Source: Saprospiraceae bacterium (GTDB lineage Bacteria; Bacteroidota; Bacteroidia; Chitinophagales; Saprospiraceae). Taken from it: DNA of 64,000 bases. The stretch spans positions 2,142,001 through 2,206,000 of the forward strand of contig JADJLQ010000001.1 of assembly GCA_016709995.1 (NCBI GenBank), written 5' to 3'. How positions within the stretch are numbered: position 1 is the stretch's first letter; the number at the start of each line of letters is the position of its first letter. Below the pieces are notes generated by a model. That model made no database searches. It was not told the DNA's origin and saw only the letters and a program-made list of their open reading frames with translations. Of the stretch, positions 9,072 to 17,840 are shown one piece after another. Position numbers and translations under genes: made by a program.

Positions 9072-9590
9072 TTAACCGTTAAAAACTTTGCTTAATGATA
9101 CTTTTCTTTGTTGTGCTATCTCCTGGGGAGATCTCATCTTAGACAATGCGTCAAGGGTAGCTTTGATCACATTATGAGGATTTGAAGATCCAAGAGATTT
9201 ACCCAATACGTTATGTACACCTGCCATATCAAGCACAGCCCGCATTGCACCACCAGCTATGACACCCGTACCTTCTGATGCAGGCTTGATCAAGACTTTA
9301 CCTGCACCAAACTTTCCAGCTTGAATATGAGGTATAGTCCCTTTATGAATATTGACACGAATTAAATTCTTTTTGGCATCATCTATGGCTTTAGCGATAG
9401 CTTCCTGAACATCACGGGCTTTTCCCAAACCGTGACCGACTACACCATTGCCATCACCGACTACTACTATTGCAGCAAAGCTAAAAGTACGACCACCTTT
9501 GGTGACTTTAGCCACCCTGTTGAGTGCTACCATTTTGTCTTTGAGCTCGGCCTCTGAAGGTTTTACCCTTTTTAAATCTCTTTTCGCCAT
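9072..9590 (-). CDS. rpsE: 30S ribosomal protein S5
   Basis: Small-subunit protein at the mRNA entry site, involved in decoding accuracy. The 172 residues show the double-stranded RNA-binding N-terminal domain (VAKVTKGGRTFSFAAIVVVG) and the C-terminal domain with VLDMAGVHNVLGKSLGSSNP. It lies 27 bases after rplR. Confidence 0.98.
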   Translation of the reverse strand: MAKRDLKRVKPSEAELKDKMVALNRVAKVTKGGRTFSFAAIVVVGDGNGVVGHGLGKARDVQEAIAKAIDDAKKNLIRVNIHKGTIPHIQAGKFGAGKVLIKPASEGTGVIAGGAMRAVLDMAGVHNVLGKSLGSSNPHNVIKATLDALSKMRSPQEIAQQRKVSLSKVFNG

Positions 9591-9617
9591 AATCTTCGAA
9601 TAAATTATATTTCTTTA

Positions 9618-9971
9618 TTAAAATTTAAGCCCTCCTTCACGAGCGCCTTCGGCCAATGCTTTGATCCGGCCATGATATAAATTACCACCTCTGTCAAAAA
9701 CCACGCTTTCAATATTTAAAGACTTAGCTCTATCAGCAATTAATAATCCAACGGCTTTGGCTTGCTCCGTCTTGTTCTTTGCTTTATCTATAACATCTGC
9801 ATGAGCAGAAGCCGCAGCCAAAGTGATGCTTTTTGAATCATCTATCAATTGGCAATAAATGGATTTATTACTTCTATACACCGCCAATCTAGGCCGATCA
9901 GCAACTCCAGATACTTTTTTCCTGATTCGGAATTGGATCTTTTGTTTATTAGTGGTTTTTGTCGATTTCAT
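9618..9971 (-). CDS. rplR: 50S ribosomal protein L18
   Basis: 5S rRNA-binding protein of the central protuberance. The 117 residues contain RLAVYRSNKSIYCQLIDD and the C-terminal VVFDRGGNLYHGRIKALAEG followed by AREGGLKF, all canonical. It lies 31 bases after rplF. Confidence 0.98.
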   Translation of the reverse strand: MKSTKTTNKQKIQFRIRKKVSGVADRPRLAVYRSNKSIYCQLIDDSKSITLAAASAHADVIDKAKNKTEQAKAVGLLIADRAKSLNIESVVFDRGGNLYHGRIKALAEGAREGGLKF

Positions 9972-10002
9972 TTCAGATATTGTTTATCTTAATAAGTATT
10001 GA

Positions 10003-10560
10003 TTATTTGGCTTTACCAGCAGCTTTTCCTGCCTTTCTTCTTAGGATCTCACCTGCATATTTAATACCTTTTCCTTTGTATGGTTCAGGCTTTCTCAACT
10101 TTCGTAATTTGGCACCTATCTGTCCAATGAGCTGTTTGTCAGATCCACTTAGTTTAATCATGGGTGGCTTACCTTTTTCAGTCAGTGTCTCTACTTTGAG
10201 CTCATCAGGTACATACATCATAATAGGATGCGAATGTCCAACACCAATCTCCAAAAGATTGCCCGTATTGGTAGCTCTATACCCCACCCCTACCACTTCG
10301 AGGTCTTTCTTAAAGCCAGTACTTACTCCTTTGACCAAATTGGCTAAAATAGCCCTGGTGGTACCGTGAAGTGATTTATGTCTTTTCTGCTCTGAAGGTC
10401 TTATAACTGTTAGATGTCCATCCTCAAGGGTCAACTTCATATCATGGTCTATGACCTGAGTGTGTGTGCCAATAGGCCCTTTGATGGTTACTCTGTTTTT
10501 ATCAATTTTCACCTCTACTCCTTTAGGAATGGGTATTGGCAATTTTCCGATTCGGGACAT
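10003..10560 (-). CDS. rplF: 50S ribosomal protein L6
   Basis: Large-subunit protein near the factor-binding site. The 185 residues begin MSRIGKLPIPIPKGVEV and carry the L6 signature PEPYKGKGIKYAGE near the C-terminus, followed by a short basic tail. It lies 21 bases after rpsH. Confidence 0.98.
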   Translation of the reverse strand: MSRIGKLPIPIPKGVEVKIDKNRVTIKGPIGTHTQVIDHDMKLTLEDGHLTVIRPSEQKRHKSLHGTTRAILANLVKGVSTGFKKDLEVVGVGYRATNTGNLLEIGVGHSHPIMMYVPDELKVETLTEKGKPPMIKLSGSDKQLIGQIGAKLRKLRKPEPYKGKGIKYAGEILRRKAGKAAGKAK

Positions 10561-10581
10561 AATTCTTTTGTTTGTAAAAGA

Positions 10582-10986
10582 TTAAAATATATAACACAAA
10601 ACTTCGCCACCCACATTTTGAGATCTGGCCTGCTTGTCTGTCATGATTCCTTTATTGGTAGATACGATAGCAATGCCCAATCCAGATCCCACTCTTGGGA
10701 TGTCATCTGCTGCACTGTATTTTCTAAGACCTGGTCTGGAAGCTCGTTGCAACTTTTGTATAATTGGCTGCCGGGTCATAGGATCGTATTTTAATGCGAT
10801 GAGTATCTTCTCAAATTCGCCTTCTTTCTGGTCAAACTTATATTTGAGGATATAACCATTCTCATATAAGATTTCGGTCATTCTCTTCTTCATATTAGAA
10901 GCAGGTATCTCTACCATTCTATGACCTGCAGATTGTGCATTTCTGATCCTGGTCAAATAATCTCCGATTGTATCTGTAACTGCCAT
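10582..10986 (-). CDS. rpsH: 30S ribosomal protein S8
   Basis: Primary 16S rRNA-binding protein and, in many bacteria, the translational repressor of the spc genes. The 134 residues begin MAVTDTIGDYLTRIRNAQSA and end with the signature VSTNKGIMTDKQARSQNVGG then EVLCYIF. It lies 32 bases after rpsN. No repressor site was identified. Confidence 0.98.
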   Translation of the reverse strand: MAVTDTIGDYLTRIRNAQSAGHRMVEIPASNMKKRMTEILYENGYILKYKFDQKEGEFEKILIALKYDPMTRQPIIQKLQRASRPGLRKYSAADDIPRVGSGLGIAIVSTNKGIMTDKQARSQNVGGEVLCYIF

Positions 10987-11018
10987 ACTAAACTATATTA
11001 ATTAAATTCATCTAATAA

Positions 11019-11288
11019 TTACCAGCTTGCTTTTGTGACACCTGGTATTTTACCGGCAAGCGCCATATCTCTAAATGCTACACGAGATAATCCGAATCTA
11101 CGAATATACCCTCTTGGTCTCCCAGTCAACTGACAACGATTTTTAAAACGAACAGGAGATGCATTTCTTGGCAACTTGTCCAATGCTTCATAATCACCTG
11201 CAGCTTTAAGTTTAGCTCTCAGGTCAGCATATTTTGCGATCAACACTTCGCGCTTTTTTTGTCTTGCTACTACCGATTTCTTAGCCAT
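11019..11288 (-). CDS. rpsN: 30S ribosomal protein S14 (zinc-less type)
   Basis: Head protein of the small subunit. The 89 residues begin MAKKSVVARQKKREVLIAKY and have the family motif RCQLTGRPRGYIRRFGLSR. Only one Cys is present, so this is the longer zinc-independent form. It lies 15 bases after rplE and 32 before rpsH. Confidence 0.98.
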   Translation of the reverse strand: MAKKSVVARQKKREVLIAKYADLRAKLKAAGDYEALDKLPRNASPVRFKNRCQLTGRPRGYIRRFGLSRVAFRDMALAGKIPGVTKASW

Positions 11289-11303
11289 AATGTATGTTGC
11301 AGA

Positions 11304-11861
11304 TTAGATTTTTTGATTTTTGAAAGGCAAACCGAGACTAGAGAGTAAAGCATGTGCTTCCTTATCTGTTCGAGCGGAAGTGATAATGGAAATATCCATA
11401 CCTGAGATTTTGCTGATTTTATCTAAATCGATTTCAGGGAAAATAATTTGTTCTGTAACACCCAGGGTAAAATTACCTCTACCGTCGAAACTTTTGTCAT
11501 TGATTCCTCTAAAGTCACGAACCCGGGGAAGCGCTACCGCAATCAAACGATCCAAAAATTCATACATTCTATCACCACGAAGAGTCACTCTGGCACCAAT
11601 GGCCATATCTTCTCTAAGTTTAAAGTTAGAAATTGCTTTTTTAGATTTGGTAGGCACTGCTTTCTGGCCGGTAATCAAAGATATTTCAGCACAAGCGATA
11701 TCCACAGATTTACGATCCTGGGTAGCTTCTCCAACGCCCTGATTGATGCAAACCTTTAACACTTTAGGAACCTGCATTACGGTCGTATACTTAAACTGCT
11801 CAGTGAGTTTCGGTACGATCGTGTCGAGGTAATACTTTTTAAGTCTCGGTGTATATTTCAT
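11304..11861 (-). CDS. rplE: 50S ribosomal protein L5
   Basis: 5S rRNA-binding protein of the central protuberance. The 185 residues include VPKVLKVCINQGVGEATQD, KAISNFKLREDMAIGARVTL and the C-terminal GMDISIITSARTDKEAHALL. It lies 7 bases after rplX. Confidence 0.98.
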   Translation of the reverse strand: MKYTPRLKKYYLDTIVPKLTEQFKYTTVMQVPKVLKVCINQGVGEATQDRKSVDIACAEISLITGQKAVPTKSKKAISNFKLREDMAIGARVTLRGDRMYEFLDRLIAVALPRVRDFRGINDKSFDGRGNFTLGVTEQIIFPEIDLDKISKISGMDISIITSARTDKEAHALLSSLGLPFKNQKI

Positions 11862-11868
11862 ATTCTTA

Positions 11869-12219
11869 TCACTTAATCGTTTGACCAGATTTTTTTGCCA
11901 CTCTCACAGATTTTCCATTCTCTATTCGCCTACCTACCCTGGTTGGTTCTCCAGATTTAGGATCAATCAATTGAAGTTTGGACAAATATATTGCAGCGGG
12001 AATCTCACGAATTCCTCCTGGATTATTATTAGTTGGTTTAGTATGCCGCTTTACTAAATTGACATCAGTGACTATGGCTTTCAAGGACTCTTTAAGCACT
12101 TTTTGTACTTCACCTTTTTTGCCTTTTTCATCACCGGAGATGACCATGACCTGATCGCCTTTTTTAATATTCAGCTTAGGTGCAAACCTTTTCACTGTTA
12201 TTTTATTCTTTGTAATCAT
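11869..12219 (-). CDS. rplX: 50S ribosomal protein L24
   Basis: Assembly initiator of the large subunit. The 116 residues contain the KOW motif KKGDQVMVISGDEKGKKGEV and the segment VNLVKRHTKP followed by PGGIREIPAAI. It lies 38 bases after rplN. Confidence 0.98.
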   Translation of the reverse strand: MITKNKITVKRFAPKLNIKKGDQVMVISGDEKGKKGEVQKVLKESLKAIVTDVNLVKRHTKPTNNNPGGIREIPAAIYLSKLQLIDPKSGEPTRVGRRIENGKSVRVAKKSGQTIK

Positions 12220-12257
12220 CGTTATTATCTTTCAATTAAACTTTACCGCTATTATGA

Positions 12258-12626
12258 TTAAAGCACTTCTGGTGCAAGAGAAATAATCCTCATATAATTT
12301 TTATCACGTAATTCTCTAGCTACGGGGCCAAAGATACGGGTACCTCTAGGTTCGTCTGCGTTAGTTAAGAGCACCACAGCATTGTCATCAAAGCGAATAT
12401 AAGTACCGTCTTTTCGATGGATCTCCTTAGAAGTACGGACAATAACTGCTTTGGATACAGTTCCTTTTTTAATACCACCGTTAGGCGTAGCATCTTTGAC
12501 AGTAACTACAATCACATCTCCCACACCCGCATATCTACGCCGAGTACTGCCTAAAACCCGTATACACTGTACTATTTTGGCACCACTGTTATCGGCCACA
12601 TTCAATTTTGATTCTGTCTGTATCAT
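12258..12626 (-). CDS. rplN: 50S ribosomal protein L14
   Basis: Subunit-interface protein forming bridges to 16S rRNA. The 122 residues begin MIQTESKLNVADNSGAK and contain GTRIFGPVARELRDKNYMRI and end SLAPEVL. It lies 37 bases after rpsQ. Confidence 0.99.
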   Translation of the reverse strand: MIQTESKLNVADNSGAKIVQCIRVLGSTRRRYAGVGDVIVVTVKDATPNGGIKKGTVSKAVIVRTSKEIHRKDGTYIRFDDNAVVLLTNADEPRGTRIFGPVARELRDKNYMRIISLAPEVL

Positions 12627-12663
12627 GGTATAGTTACCTTTTATACTAAATTTTAATAATTAA

Positions 12664-12945
12664 TTATTTGGCCCGTTCAATGATCTCCACTAATCTCCAG
12701 GATTTATTTTTACTTAAGGGACGGGTTTCCATAATTTTCACCAAATCGCCAATATTGCATTCATTTTTCTCATCATGAGCCATATACTTAGTCGTCTTAT
12801 GCATGAATTTTCCGTACTTAGGGTGTTTTACTTTACGATCTATAGAGATTGTAATAGATTTTTGCATTTTATTGCTGGTCACTACACCTACCCGGGTCTT
12901 TCTATTGGCCCTTACTATTGCTGCGGATTCTGTATTCTGCTCCAT
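12664..12945 (-). CDS. rpsQ: 30S ribosomal protein S17
   Basis: OB-fold protein of the 30S body. The 93 residues contain RVGVVTSNKMQKSITISIDR and the signature NIGDLVKIMETRPLSKNKSW. It lies 37 bases after rpmC and 37 before rplN. Confidence 0.98.
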   Translation of the reverse strand: MEQNTESAAIVRANRKTRVGVVTSNKMQKSITISIDRKVKHPKYGKFMHKTTKYMAHDEKNECNIGDLVKIMETRPLSKNKSWRLVEIIERAK

Positions 12946-12982
12946 AATGAATGAATATTTTTAAGCTTCTGATGCTTTTGAT

Positions 12983-13243
12983 TTATTGTTTTTTTCTTCT
13001 TGCTCTGATTTTAGTTCTTTTAGAAAGTTCGGCTTCAGTCAACTTACTGACTTCGCGACTTCTTTCCTCTGTCTTCAGTCTTGCAATTTTTTTACGCATT
13101 ACTTTTAACTGAGAAGGATTGTCCAACCCTTTAACTGAATGAGTAAATCGAGCTTTTTGCAAATCCATGCTGATTTCGATCAACGTATTTTTAATATCCG
13201 TCTCGGACAAGGCTACGATATCCTGATTTTTTTTATTTGCCAT
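12983..13243 (-). CDS. rpmC: 50S ribosomal protein L29
   Basis: Protein near the tunnel exit that helps dock trigger factor and SRP. The 86 residues are longer than the usual 60-70 because of an N-terminal lead and a basic C-terminal extension (TKIRARRKKQ). The family core is DLQKARFTHSVKGLDNPSQL followed by KVMRKKIARLKT. It lies 12 bases after rplP. Confidence 0.97.
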   Translation of the reverse strand: MANKKNQDIVALSETDIKNTLIEISMDLQKARFTHSVKGLDNPSQLKVMRKKIARLKTEERSREVSKLTEAELSKRTKIRARRKKQ

Positions 13244-13255
13244 GGTAAAAATATT

Positions 13256-13669
13256 TTAAAGATCGTGTCGGGCAACGACTTTGGTTTTAATTGGTAATTT
13301 TTGTGCGGCCATATTGAGAGCTTTTGTTGCTGCCTTTTCTTCAATGCCTTCCATTTCAAATAAAATGCGACCTGGCTGAACCAAAGCAACATAATATTCT
13401 ACAGCTCCTTTACCTTTACCCATCCTTACTTCAGCAGGTTTATGTGTAATAGGCTTATCAGGGAAAATCCTGATCCAAACTTGACCTTCCCGTTTAGTCT
13501 CGCGGGTCATAGCAATACGAGCGGCTTCTAATTGACGATTGGTAATCCTACCTAACTCCAAGGCTTTCAGGCCATAAGATCCAAAAGATAAGGTACTGCC
13601 TTTTAGAGCTATTCCCCTATTTCTTCCTTTTTGTTGTTTTCTATATTTCTGTCTTTTAGGCTGTAACAT
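13256..13669 (-). CDS. rplP: 50S ribosomal protein L16
   Basis: Protein lining the A-site tRNA elbow region. The 137 residues begin MLQPKRQKYRKQQKGRNRG and include RMGKGKGAVEYYVALVQPGR and the Arg-rich segment WIRIFPDKPITHKPAEVRM. It lies 57 bases after rpsC, one of the wider gaps in the cluster. Confidence 0.98.
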   Translation of the reverse strand: MLQPKRQKYRKQQKGRNRGIALKGSTLSFGSYGLKALELGRITNRQLEAARIAMTRETKREGQVWIRIFPDKPITHKPAEVRMGKGKGAVEYYVALVQPGRILFEMEGIEEKAATKALNMAAQKLPIKTKVVARHDL

Positions 13670-13726
13670 GGCTTATTTTTGAAAAAAGTTTGGCAAAGGT
13701 ACAATGTTTTTATTAATCACTTTTGG

Positions 13727-14548
13727 TTATTTGGGTCTGGGTCGTGCGCCTCTATCTCCTCCGCGATCTGATCCCCCGCGGTCATTACCTCCTCTGGAAC
13801 GATCCCCCCGGAAACTTCCGCCACCAGGTCTGCGACGACCACCACGGTCATCTCTTCTATCCTGGCCACCTCCTCCTTGAGCATCCTTTTTAACTAACCC
13901 GATATTGGGAGATAAATCTCTTTTGGTCAAAACCTCACCTTTGCAAATCCAGGTTTTGATCCCAATTTTCCCATAAACTGTTTGGGCTTCAGCCAAAGAA
14001 TAATCAATATCAGCCCTGAAAGTATGCAATGGTGTACGGCCTTCTTTGTATTCTTCTGAACGGGACATTTCCGCACCGTTTAACCGACCTGAAATCCTTA
14101 CTTTGATACCTTCAGCTCCTGCCCTCATGGTTGACTGGATGCTGGATTTTATAGCTCTTCTATAGTTTATCCTTGATTCGATCTGTTTGGCGATAGATTC
14201 ACCAACGATAGTAGCTTCTAACTCCGGTTTGCGGATTTCCATGATATTGATTTGAATATCGCTACCCGCTAATTTTCGTAATTCTTCTCTGATTTTATCC
14301 ACTTCAGTCCCCCCTTTACCAATGATGATACCAGGTCTGGAGGTATGTATGGTAAGGGTGATTCTCTTCAATGTTCTTTCAATCACTACTCTAGCCACTC
14401 CACCTTTTTCGATTCTGGCTAAAAGGTATCTACGGATATGCTCATCCTCAACGACTTTTTTTGCCATCGTTCTACCGCCGAACCAATTAGAATCCCATCC
14501 TCTGATGATTCCCAGTCGACTTCCTATCGGATTTACTTTCTGACCCAT
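13727..14548 (-). CDS. rpsC: 30S ribosomal protein S3 with RGG-rich tail
   Basis: mRNA-entry protein with helicase-like role in the 30S head. The 273 residues are longer than the roughly 210-230 of well-studied S3. The KH domain is visible (SRPGIIIGKGGTEVDKIREE), as is the C-terminal domain segment ISGRLNGAEMSRSEEYKEGR. The extra tail from about residue 227 is a chain of Arg/Gly/Asp repeats (RGGRRRPGGG, DRGGSDRGGD), predicted disordered and RNA-binding. It lies 19 bases after rplV. Confidence 0.98.
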   Translation of the reverse strand: MGQKVNPIGSRLGIIRGWDSNWFGGRTMAKKVVEDEHIRRYLLARIEKGGVARVVIERTLKRITLTIHTSRPGIIIGKGGTEVDKIREELRKLAGSDIQINIMEIRKPELEATIVGESIAKQIESRINYRRAIKSSIQSTMRAGAEGIKVRISGRLNGAEMSRSEEYKEGRTPLHTFRADIDYSLAEAQTVYGKIGIKTWICKGEVLTKRDLSPNIGLVKKDAQGGGGQDRRDDRGGRRRPGGGSFRGDRSRGGNDRGGSDRGGDRGARPRPK

Positions 14549-14567
14549 TTAAATTAATTGTATGGTT

Positions 14568-14963
14568 TTATTGATTAGATTGAATTTCGTCTTCAGTAAC
14601 GCTTTCAGATGGTAGCGGAACAGAGTTAGCGACTATTAAAGTCAGATGATTGGAGCGTTTACGAATCCTGTGTGCTCTACCATGTGGTGCAGGCTGGAAC
14701 CTTTTAAGTACCGGTCCACCCCCAACAAAAGCTTTGCTTACTATGAGATTGTAGGTATCTGTATTGCCAGTTTGCTCACTTTTCACTTCCCAATTGGCTA
14801 CGGCGGAAATCAAAGCTTTTTCTACCCAGTATGCTGAGTCTTTTTTGGTAAACTTCAGGATATTCAAGGCATCTACTACCTTTTTACCCCGAATATTATC
14901 TACCACCAGTCTAATTTTCCTGGCCGAACCATGTCCATTTCTCAAATGGGATACTGCTTCCAT
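14568..14963 (-). CDS. rplV: 50S ribosomal protein L22
   Basis: Exit-tunnel protein whose beta hairpin lines the constriction. The 131 residues contain SARKIRLVVDNIRGKKVVDA and the hairpin region KAFVGGGPVLKRFQPAPHGR, followed by AHRIRKRSNHLTLIV. It has a short acidic C-terminal tail. It lies 48 bases after rpsS. Confidence 0.98.
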   Translation of the reverse strand: MEAVSHLRNGHGSARKIRLVVDNIRGKKVVDALNILKFTKKDSAYWVEKALISAVANWEVKSEQTGNTDTYNLIVSKAFVGGGPVLKRFQPAPHGRAHRIRKRSNHLTLIVANSVPLPSESVTEDEIQSNQ

Positions 14964-15011
14964 GTTATAAATTTTTCTAGATAATTGGTTAATAAACTAT
15001 ACGTATGATTA

Positions 15012-15281
15012 TCAGTCTTTTCTATTTCCTGAATGTCCTCTGAATGTCCGGGTAGGAGAAAATTCTCCAAGTTTATGACCCACCATGTTTTCCGTGACAT
15101 AGACAGGTATAAATGTTTTGCCATTATGCACTGCGATGGTTTCTCCTACCATCTCAGGTATGATCATAGAAGCTCTGGACCAGGTTTTGATCACCACCTT
15201 CTTATTAGCTAGTTTGTTTTCAGTCACTTTCTTGAGAAGCCTGTGAAAAACATATGGTCCCTTTTTAATTGATCTTGCCAT
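15012..15281 (-). CDS. rpsS: 30S ribosomal protein S19
   Basis: Head protein contacting S13 and the A-site finger. The 89 residues begin MARSIKKGPYVFHRLLKKV and end with the signature MVGHKLGEFSPTRTFRGHSG. It lies 20 bases after rplB. Confidence 0.99.
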   Translation of the reverse strand: MARSIKKGPYVFHRLLKKVTENKLANKKVVIKTWSRASMIIPEMVGETIAVHNGKTFIPVYVTENMVGHKLGEFSPTRTFRGHSGNRKD

Positions 15282-15301
15282 TGTATTCTAATTTTTACGA
15301 C

Positions 15302-16135
15302 TTATTTCTTTTTAGCATTTCTGTGAGAAATAATCAGCTTTTGAGAGCCTTTATTGGTATTTCTTGTTTTAGCTCCTTTAGCCTTCTTAGAGTTTCGGGA
15401 TCTTGGATGTCCTCCAGAGGCTCTACCTTCACCTCCACCCATTGGGTGATCTACAGGGTTCATAGCCACACCCCGGTTACGAGGTCTGATACCACGCCAT
15501 CTGCTTCGGCCTGCTTTACCAAGGATCTGAAGACCATGATCTGGATTCGATGTAGTACCAATAGTGGCTCTGCACTGAATCAGTATTCTTCTAACCTCAC
15601 CTGAAGGCATTTTAACCACGGCATACCGACCTTCTTTTCCAGTCAATTCCGCAGCAGTACCGGCACTTCTAACCAGGGCAGCACCTTGATGTGGATGCAA
15701 TTCGATGGCATGAATACTACTACCGAGAGGAATATCTCTTAAATACAGTGTATTGCCAATTTCCGGCTCAGCATCTTTACCTGAATGCACTTTCTGACCA
15801 ACTTTGAGTCCATTAGGTGCTATCATATATCTTTTTTCACCGTCGGCATAATGCAACAATGCTATGTATGCTGTGCGGTTTGGATCGTACTCAATAGAAT
15901 GAACTACTGCTGGAATACCATCTTTGTCTCTTTTAAAATCAATGACGCGATATTGTCTTTTATGACTTCCCCCTCTATATCGGACGGTCATACGACCTTG
16001 ATTATTTCGACCGGCTACTTCGTGAAAAGGCTTTAAAAGGCTTTTCTCCGGCGTTGACTTGGTCACTTCCGCAAAGGTATTGGCGATTCTAAATCGGGTA
16101 CCCGGGGTGACTGGTTTAAATTTTCTTACTGGCAT
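15302..16135 (-). CDS. rplB: 50S ribosomal protein L2
   Basis: Core protein needed for subunit association and the peptidyl-transferase centre. The 277 residues contain QGRMTVRYRGGSHKRQYRVI and the C-terminal signature NPVDHPMGGGEGRASGGHPR, which includes the conserved His of the PTC-proximal loop. It lies 15 bases after rplW. Confidence 0.99.
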   Translation of the reverse strand: MPVRKFKPVTPGTRFRIANTFAEVTKSTPEKSLLKPFHEVAGRNNQGRMTVRYRGGSHKRQYRVIDFKRDKDGIPAVVHSIEYDPNRTAYIALLHYADGEKRYMIAPNGLKVGQKVHSGKDAEPEIGNTLYLRDIPLGSSIHAIELHPHQGAALVRSAGTAAELTGKEGRYAVVKMPSGEVRRILIQCRATIGTTSNPDHGLQILGKAGRSRWRGIRPRNRGVAMNPVDHPMGGGEGRASGGHPRSRNSKKAKGAKTRNTNKGSQKLIISHRNAKKK

Positions 16136-16150
16136 CTTTTAATCAGTTTA

Positions 16151-16447
16151 TTAGATTTCACCATAAATATTAATGCTATCACCTTCTGTAAGCGTGACAA
16201 TAGCTTTCTTGTAGGAAGGCTTGAGTCCCACACTTACCTTTCTCTTAGTAGATCGAGACTTTTTCTTGGAAGGATTGATCATTGTATTAACATCTTTGAC
16301 ATTTACGCCATAATGCTTTTCTATAGCTTTTTGAATCTCAATCTTGTTGGCTTCCTTGTGCACTAAAAAAGTGTATCGGGGAAGACTACTGCTCAGCTTC
16401 TCAGCCTTTTCAGAGATCACAGGTCGAAATAATATCTTCTTTTCCAT
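16151..16447 (-). CDS. rplW: 50S ribosomal protein L23
   Basis: Tunnel-exit protein and docking site for trigger factor and SRP. The 98 residues contain RPVISEKAEKLSSSLPRYTF and the basic loop KKKSRSTKRKVSVG. It lies 8 bases after rplD. Confidence 0.98.
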   Translation of the reverse strand: MEKKILFRPVISEKAEKLSSSLPRYTFLVHKEANKIEIQKAIEKHYGVNVKDVNTMINPSKKKSRSTKRKVSVGLKPSYKKAIVTLTEGDSINIYGEI

Positions 16448-16455
16448 TTTAATTA

Positions 16456-17094
16456 TTATTTAGAAGATGGTGAAAGGGTTTCAACTAATTTGGCGATCGC
16501 ACTTTCAGCCAGCACCACCACATTGGAATTCAATATGGCGTAGGTGTACACATCTTTGGCATTGAGCATATTGGTCTTTGGCAGGTTTTTACCAGACAAA
16601 ATCAATGTCTTGTCATGATCTGCTGTAACGAATAATGTCTTTTGGTCACTCACTTTCAAGTTTTTGAGTACCTCCAGAAAGCTTTTTGTTTTAGGCTTGT
16701 CAAACGAAAAGTCTTCTACAACCATCACTTTGCCACCCGCTGCTTTATCAGATAAAGCTGATTTTCTAGCGAGTACTTTTACCTTTTTATTGACCTTTTC
16801 AGTATAATCTCTTGGATTAGGGCCAAAGACTGTTCCTCCGCCTCTAAACATGGGACTTTTGATATCTCCTTTTCGAGAGCCCCCTGTACCTTTCTGTTTA
16901 TGTAATTTTCTGGTAGACCCAGAGATTTTATTTCTCTCTTTGGTTTCAGCAGTACCCTGTCTCTGATTGGCCAGGTATGATTTGACATCAAGCCATACAG
17001 CGTGTTCGTTTGGCATGATACCAAATACAGTTTCTGGCAATTCGATCTCACGGCCAGTGTCAGAACCTTGTGTATTATGAACTGTTACTTTCAT
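16456..17094 (-). CDS. rplD: 50S ribosomal protein L4
   Basis: Exit-tunnel constriction protein; in some bacteria it also represses its own operon. The 212 residues contain the tunnel loop GSTRKLHKQKGTGGSRKGDI and the folded C-terminal core with KVMVVEDFSFDKPKTKSFLE. It lies 4 bases after rplC. No leader attenuator was identified. Confidence 0.98.
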   Translation of the reverse strand: MKVTVHNTQGSDTGREIELPETVFGIMPNEHAVWLDVKSYLANQRQGTAETKERNKISGSTRKLHKQKGTGGSRKGDIKSPMFRGGGTVFGPNPRDYTEKVNKKVKVLARKSALSDKAAGGKVMVVEDFSFDKPKTKSFLEVLKNLKVSDQKTLFVTADHDKTLILSGKNLPKTNMLNAKDVYTYAILNSNVVVLAESAIAKLVETLSPSSK

Positions 17095-17098
17095 GGCT

Positions 17099-17722
17099 TT
17101 ACTTTTTTTCTATGATTACAAAAGAACCGTTGTGCCCAGGAATAGCTCCTTTTACAACCAATAAGTTTTTATCACTAAAAATCTTAATCACTTTAAGACC
17201 TCTGATTTTGACTCTTTCACCTCCAGTACGACCGGCCATTCTAATCCCTTTAAAAACTTTACTAGGGTAAGAAGAAGAACCAACAGAACCCGGGGCTCTT
17301 TGTCTATCATGTTGACCGTGGGTAAGTTCGCCGACACCACCGAAGCCATGTCTTTTCACCACACCCTGAAAACCTTTACCTTTAGAAGTCCCGATTGCAC
17401 TGACGGTATCACCAGTCTTAAATATTTCATCGATGGTGATCAATTCGCCAGCTTTTTTCTCCAGGGAGAAATTTCTGAATTCGACGACTTTTCGCTTTGG
17501 AGTAGTACCTGCTTTTTCAAAGTGACCTTTGAGGGGTTGGGAGGTATTTTTGATTTTAGCATCACTAAAACCAAGCTGCAAAGCATAATAACCATCTGAA
17601 TCATCGGTTTTGACCTGAGTCACTACATTAGGACCCGCTTCGATGACGGTACAGGCGACATATTTGCCAGCATCGTCATAGATGCTTGTCATGCCTATTT
17701 TTTTGCCAATCAATCCGTTCAC
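17099..17722 (-). CDS. rplC: 50S ribosomal protein L3
   Basis: Early-assembly protein next to the peptidyl-transferase centre. The 207 residues begin MNGLIGKKIGMTSIYDDAGK and contain the loop ELTHGQHDRQRAPGSVGSSS; its Gln is the position methylated in well-studied L3. A 118-base gap to rpsJ precedes it. Confidence 0.98.
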   Translation of the reverse strand: MNGLIGKKIGMTSIYDDAGKYVACTVIEAGPNVVTQVKTDDSDGYYALQLGFSDAKIKNTSQPLKGHFEKAGTTPKRKVVEFRNFSLEKKAGELITIDEIFKTGDTVSAIGTSKGKGFQGVVKRHGFGGVGELTHGQHDRQRAPGSVGSSSYPSKVFKGIRMAGRTGGERVKIRGLKVIKIFSDKNLLVVKGAIPGHNGSFVIIEKK

Positions 17723-17778
17723 TTTACAGTGTTTTAATTATTTAAAAGAATAATATATGACCAAGAAAGCAAATCCAA

Positions 17779-17786
17779 CAAAATTA
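17779..17786 (-). promoter_or_regulatory. Possible internal -7 element before rplC
   Basis: On the minus strand this reads TAATTTTG, a match to TAnnTTTG, within the 118-base rpsJ-rplC gap and about 57 bases before the rplC start. No TTG element is seen at the right distance, and an AT-rich gap makes chance matches likely. Confidence 0.25.
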
Positions 17787-17840
17787 GACTTGAGTTCAAG
17801 GACAGTTTTTTTTTAATTACTTTCCAGAATTAGACCCAGA

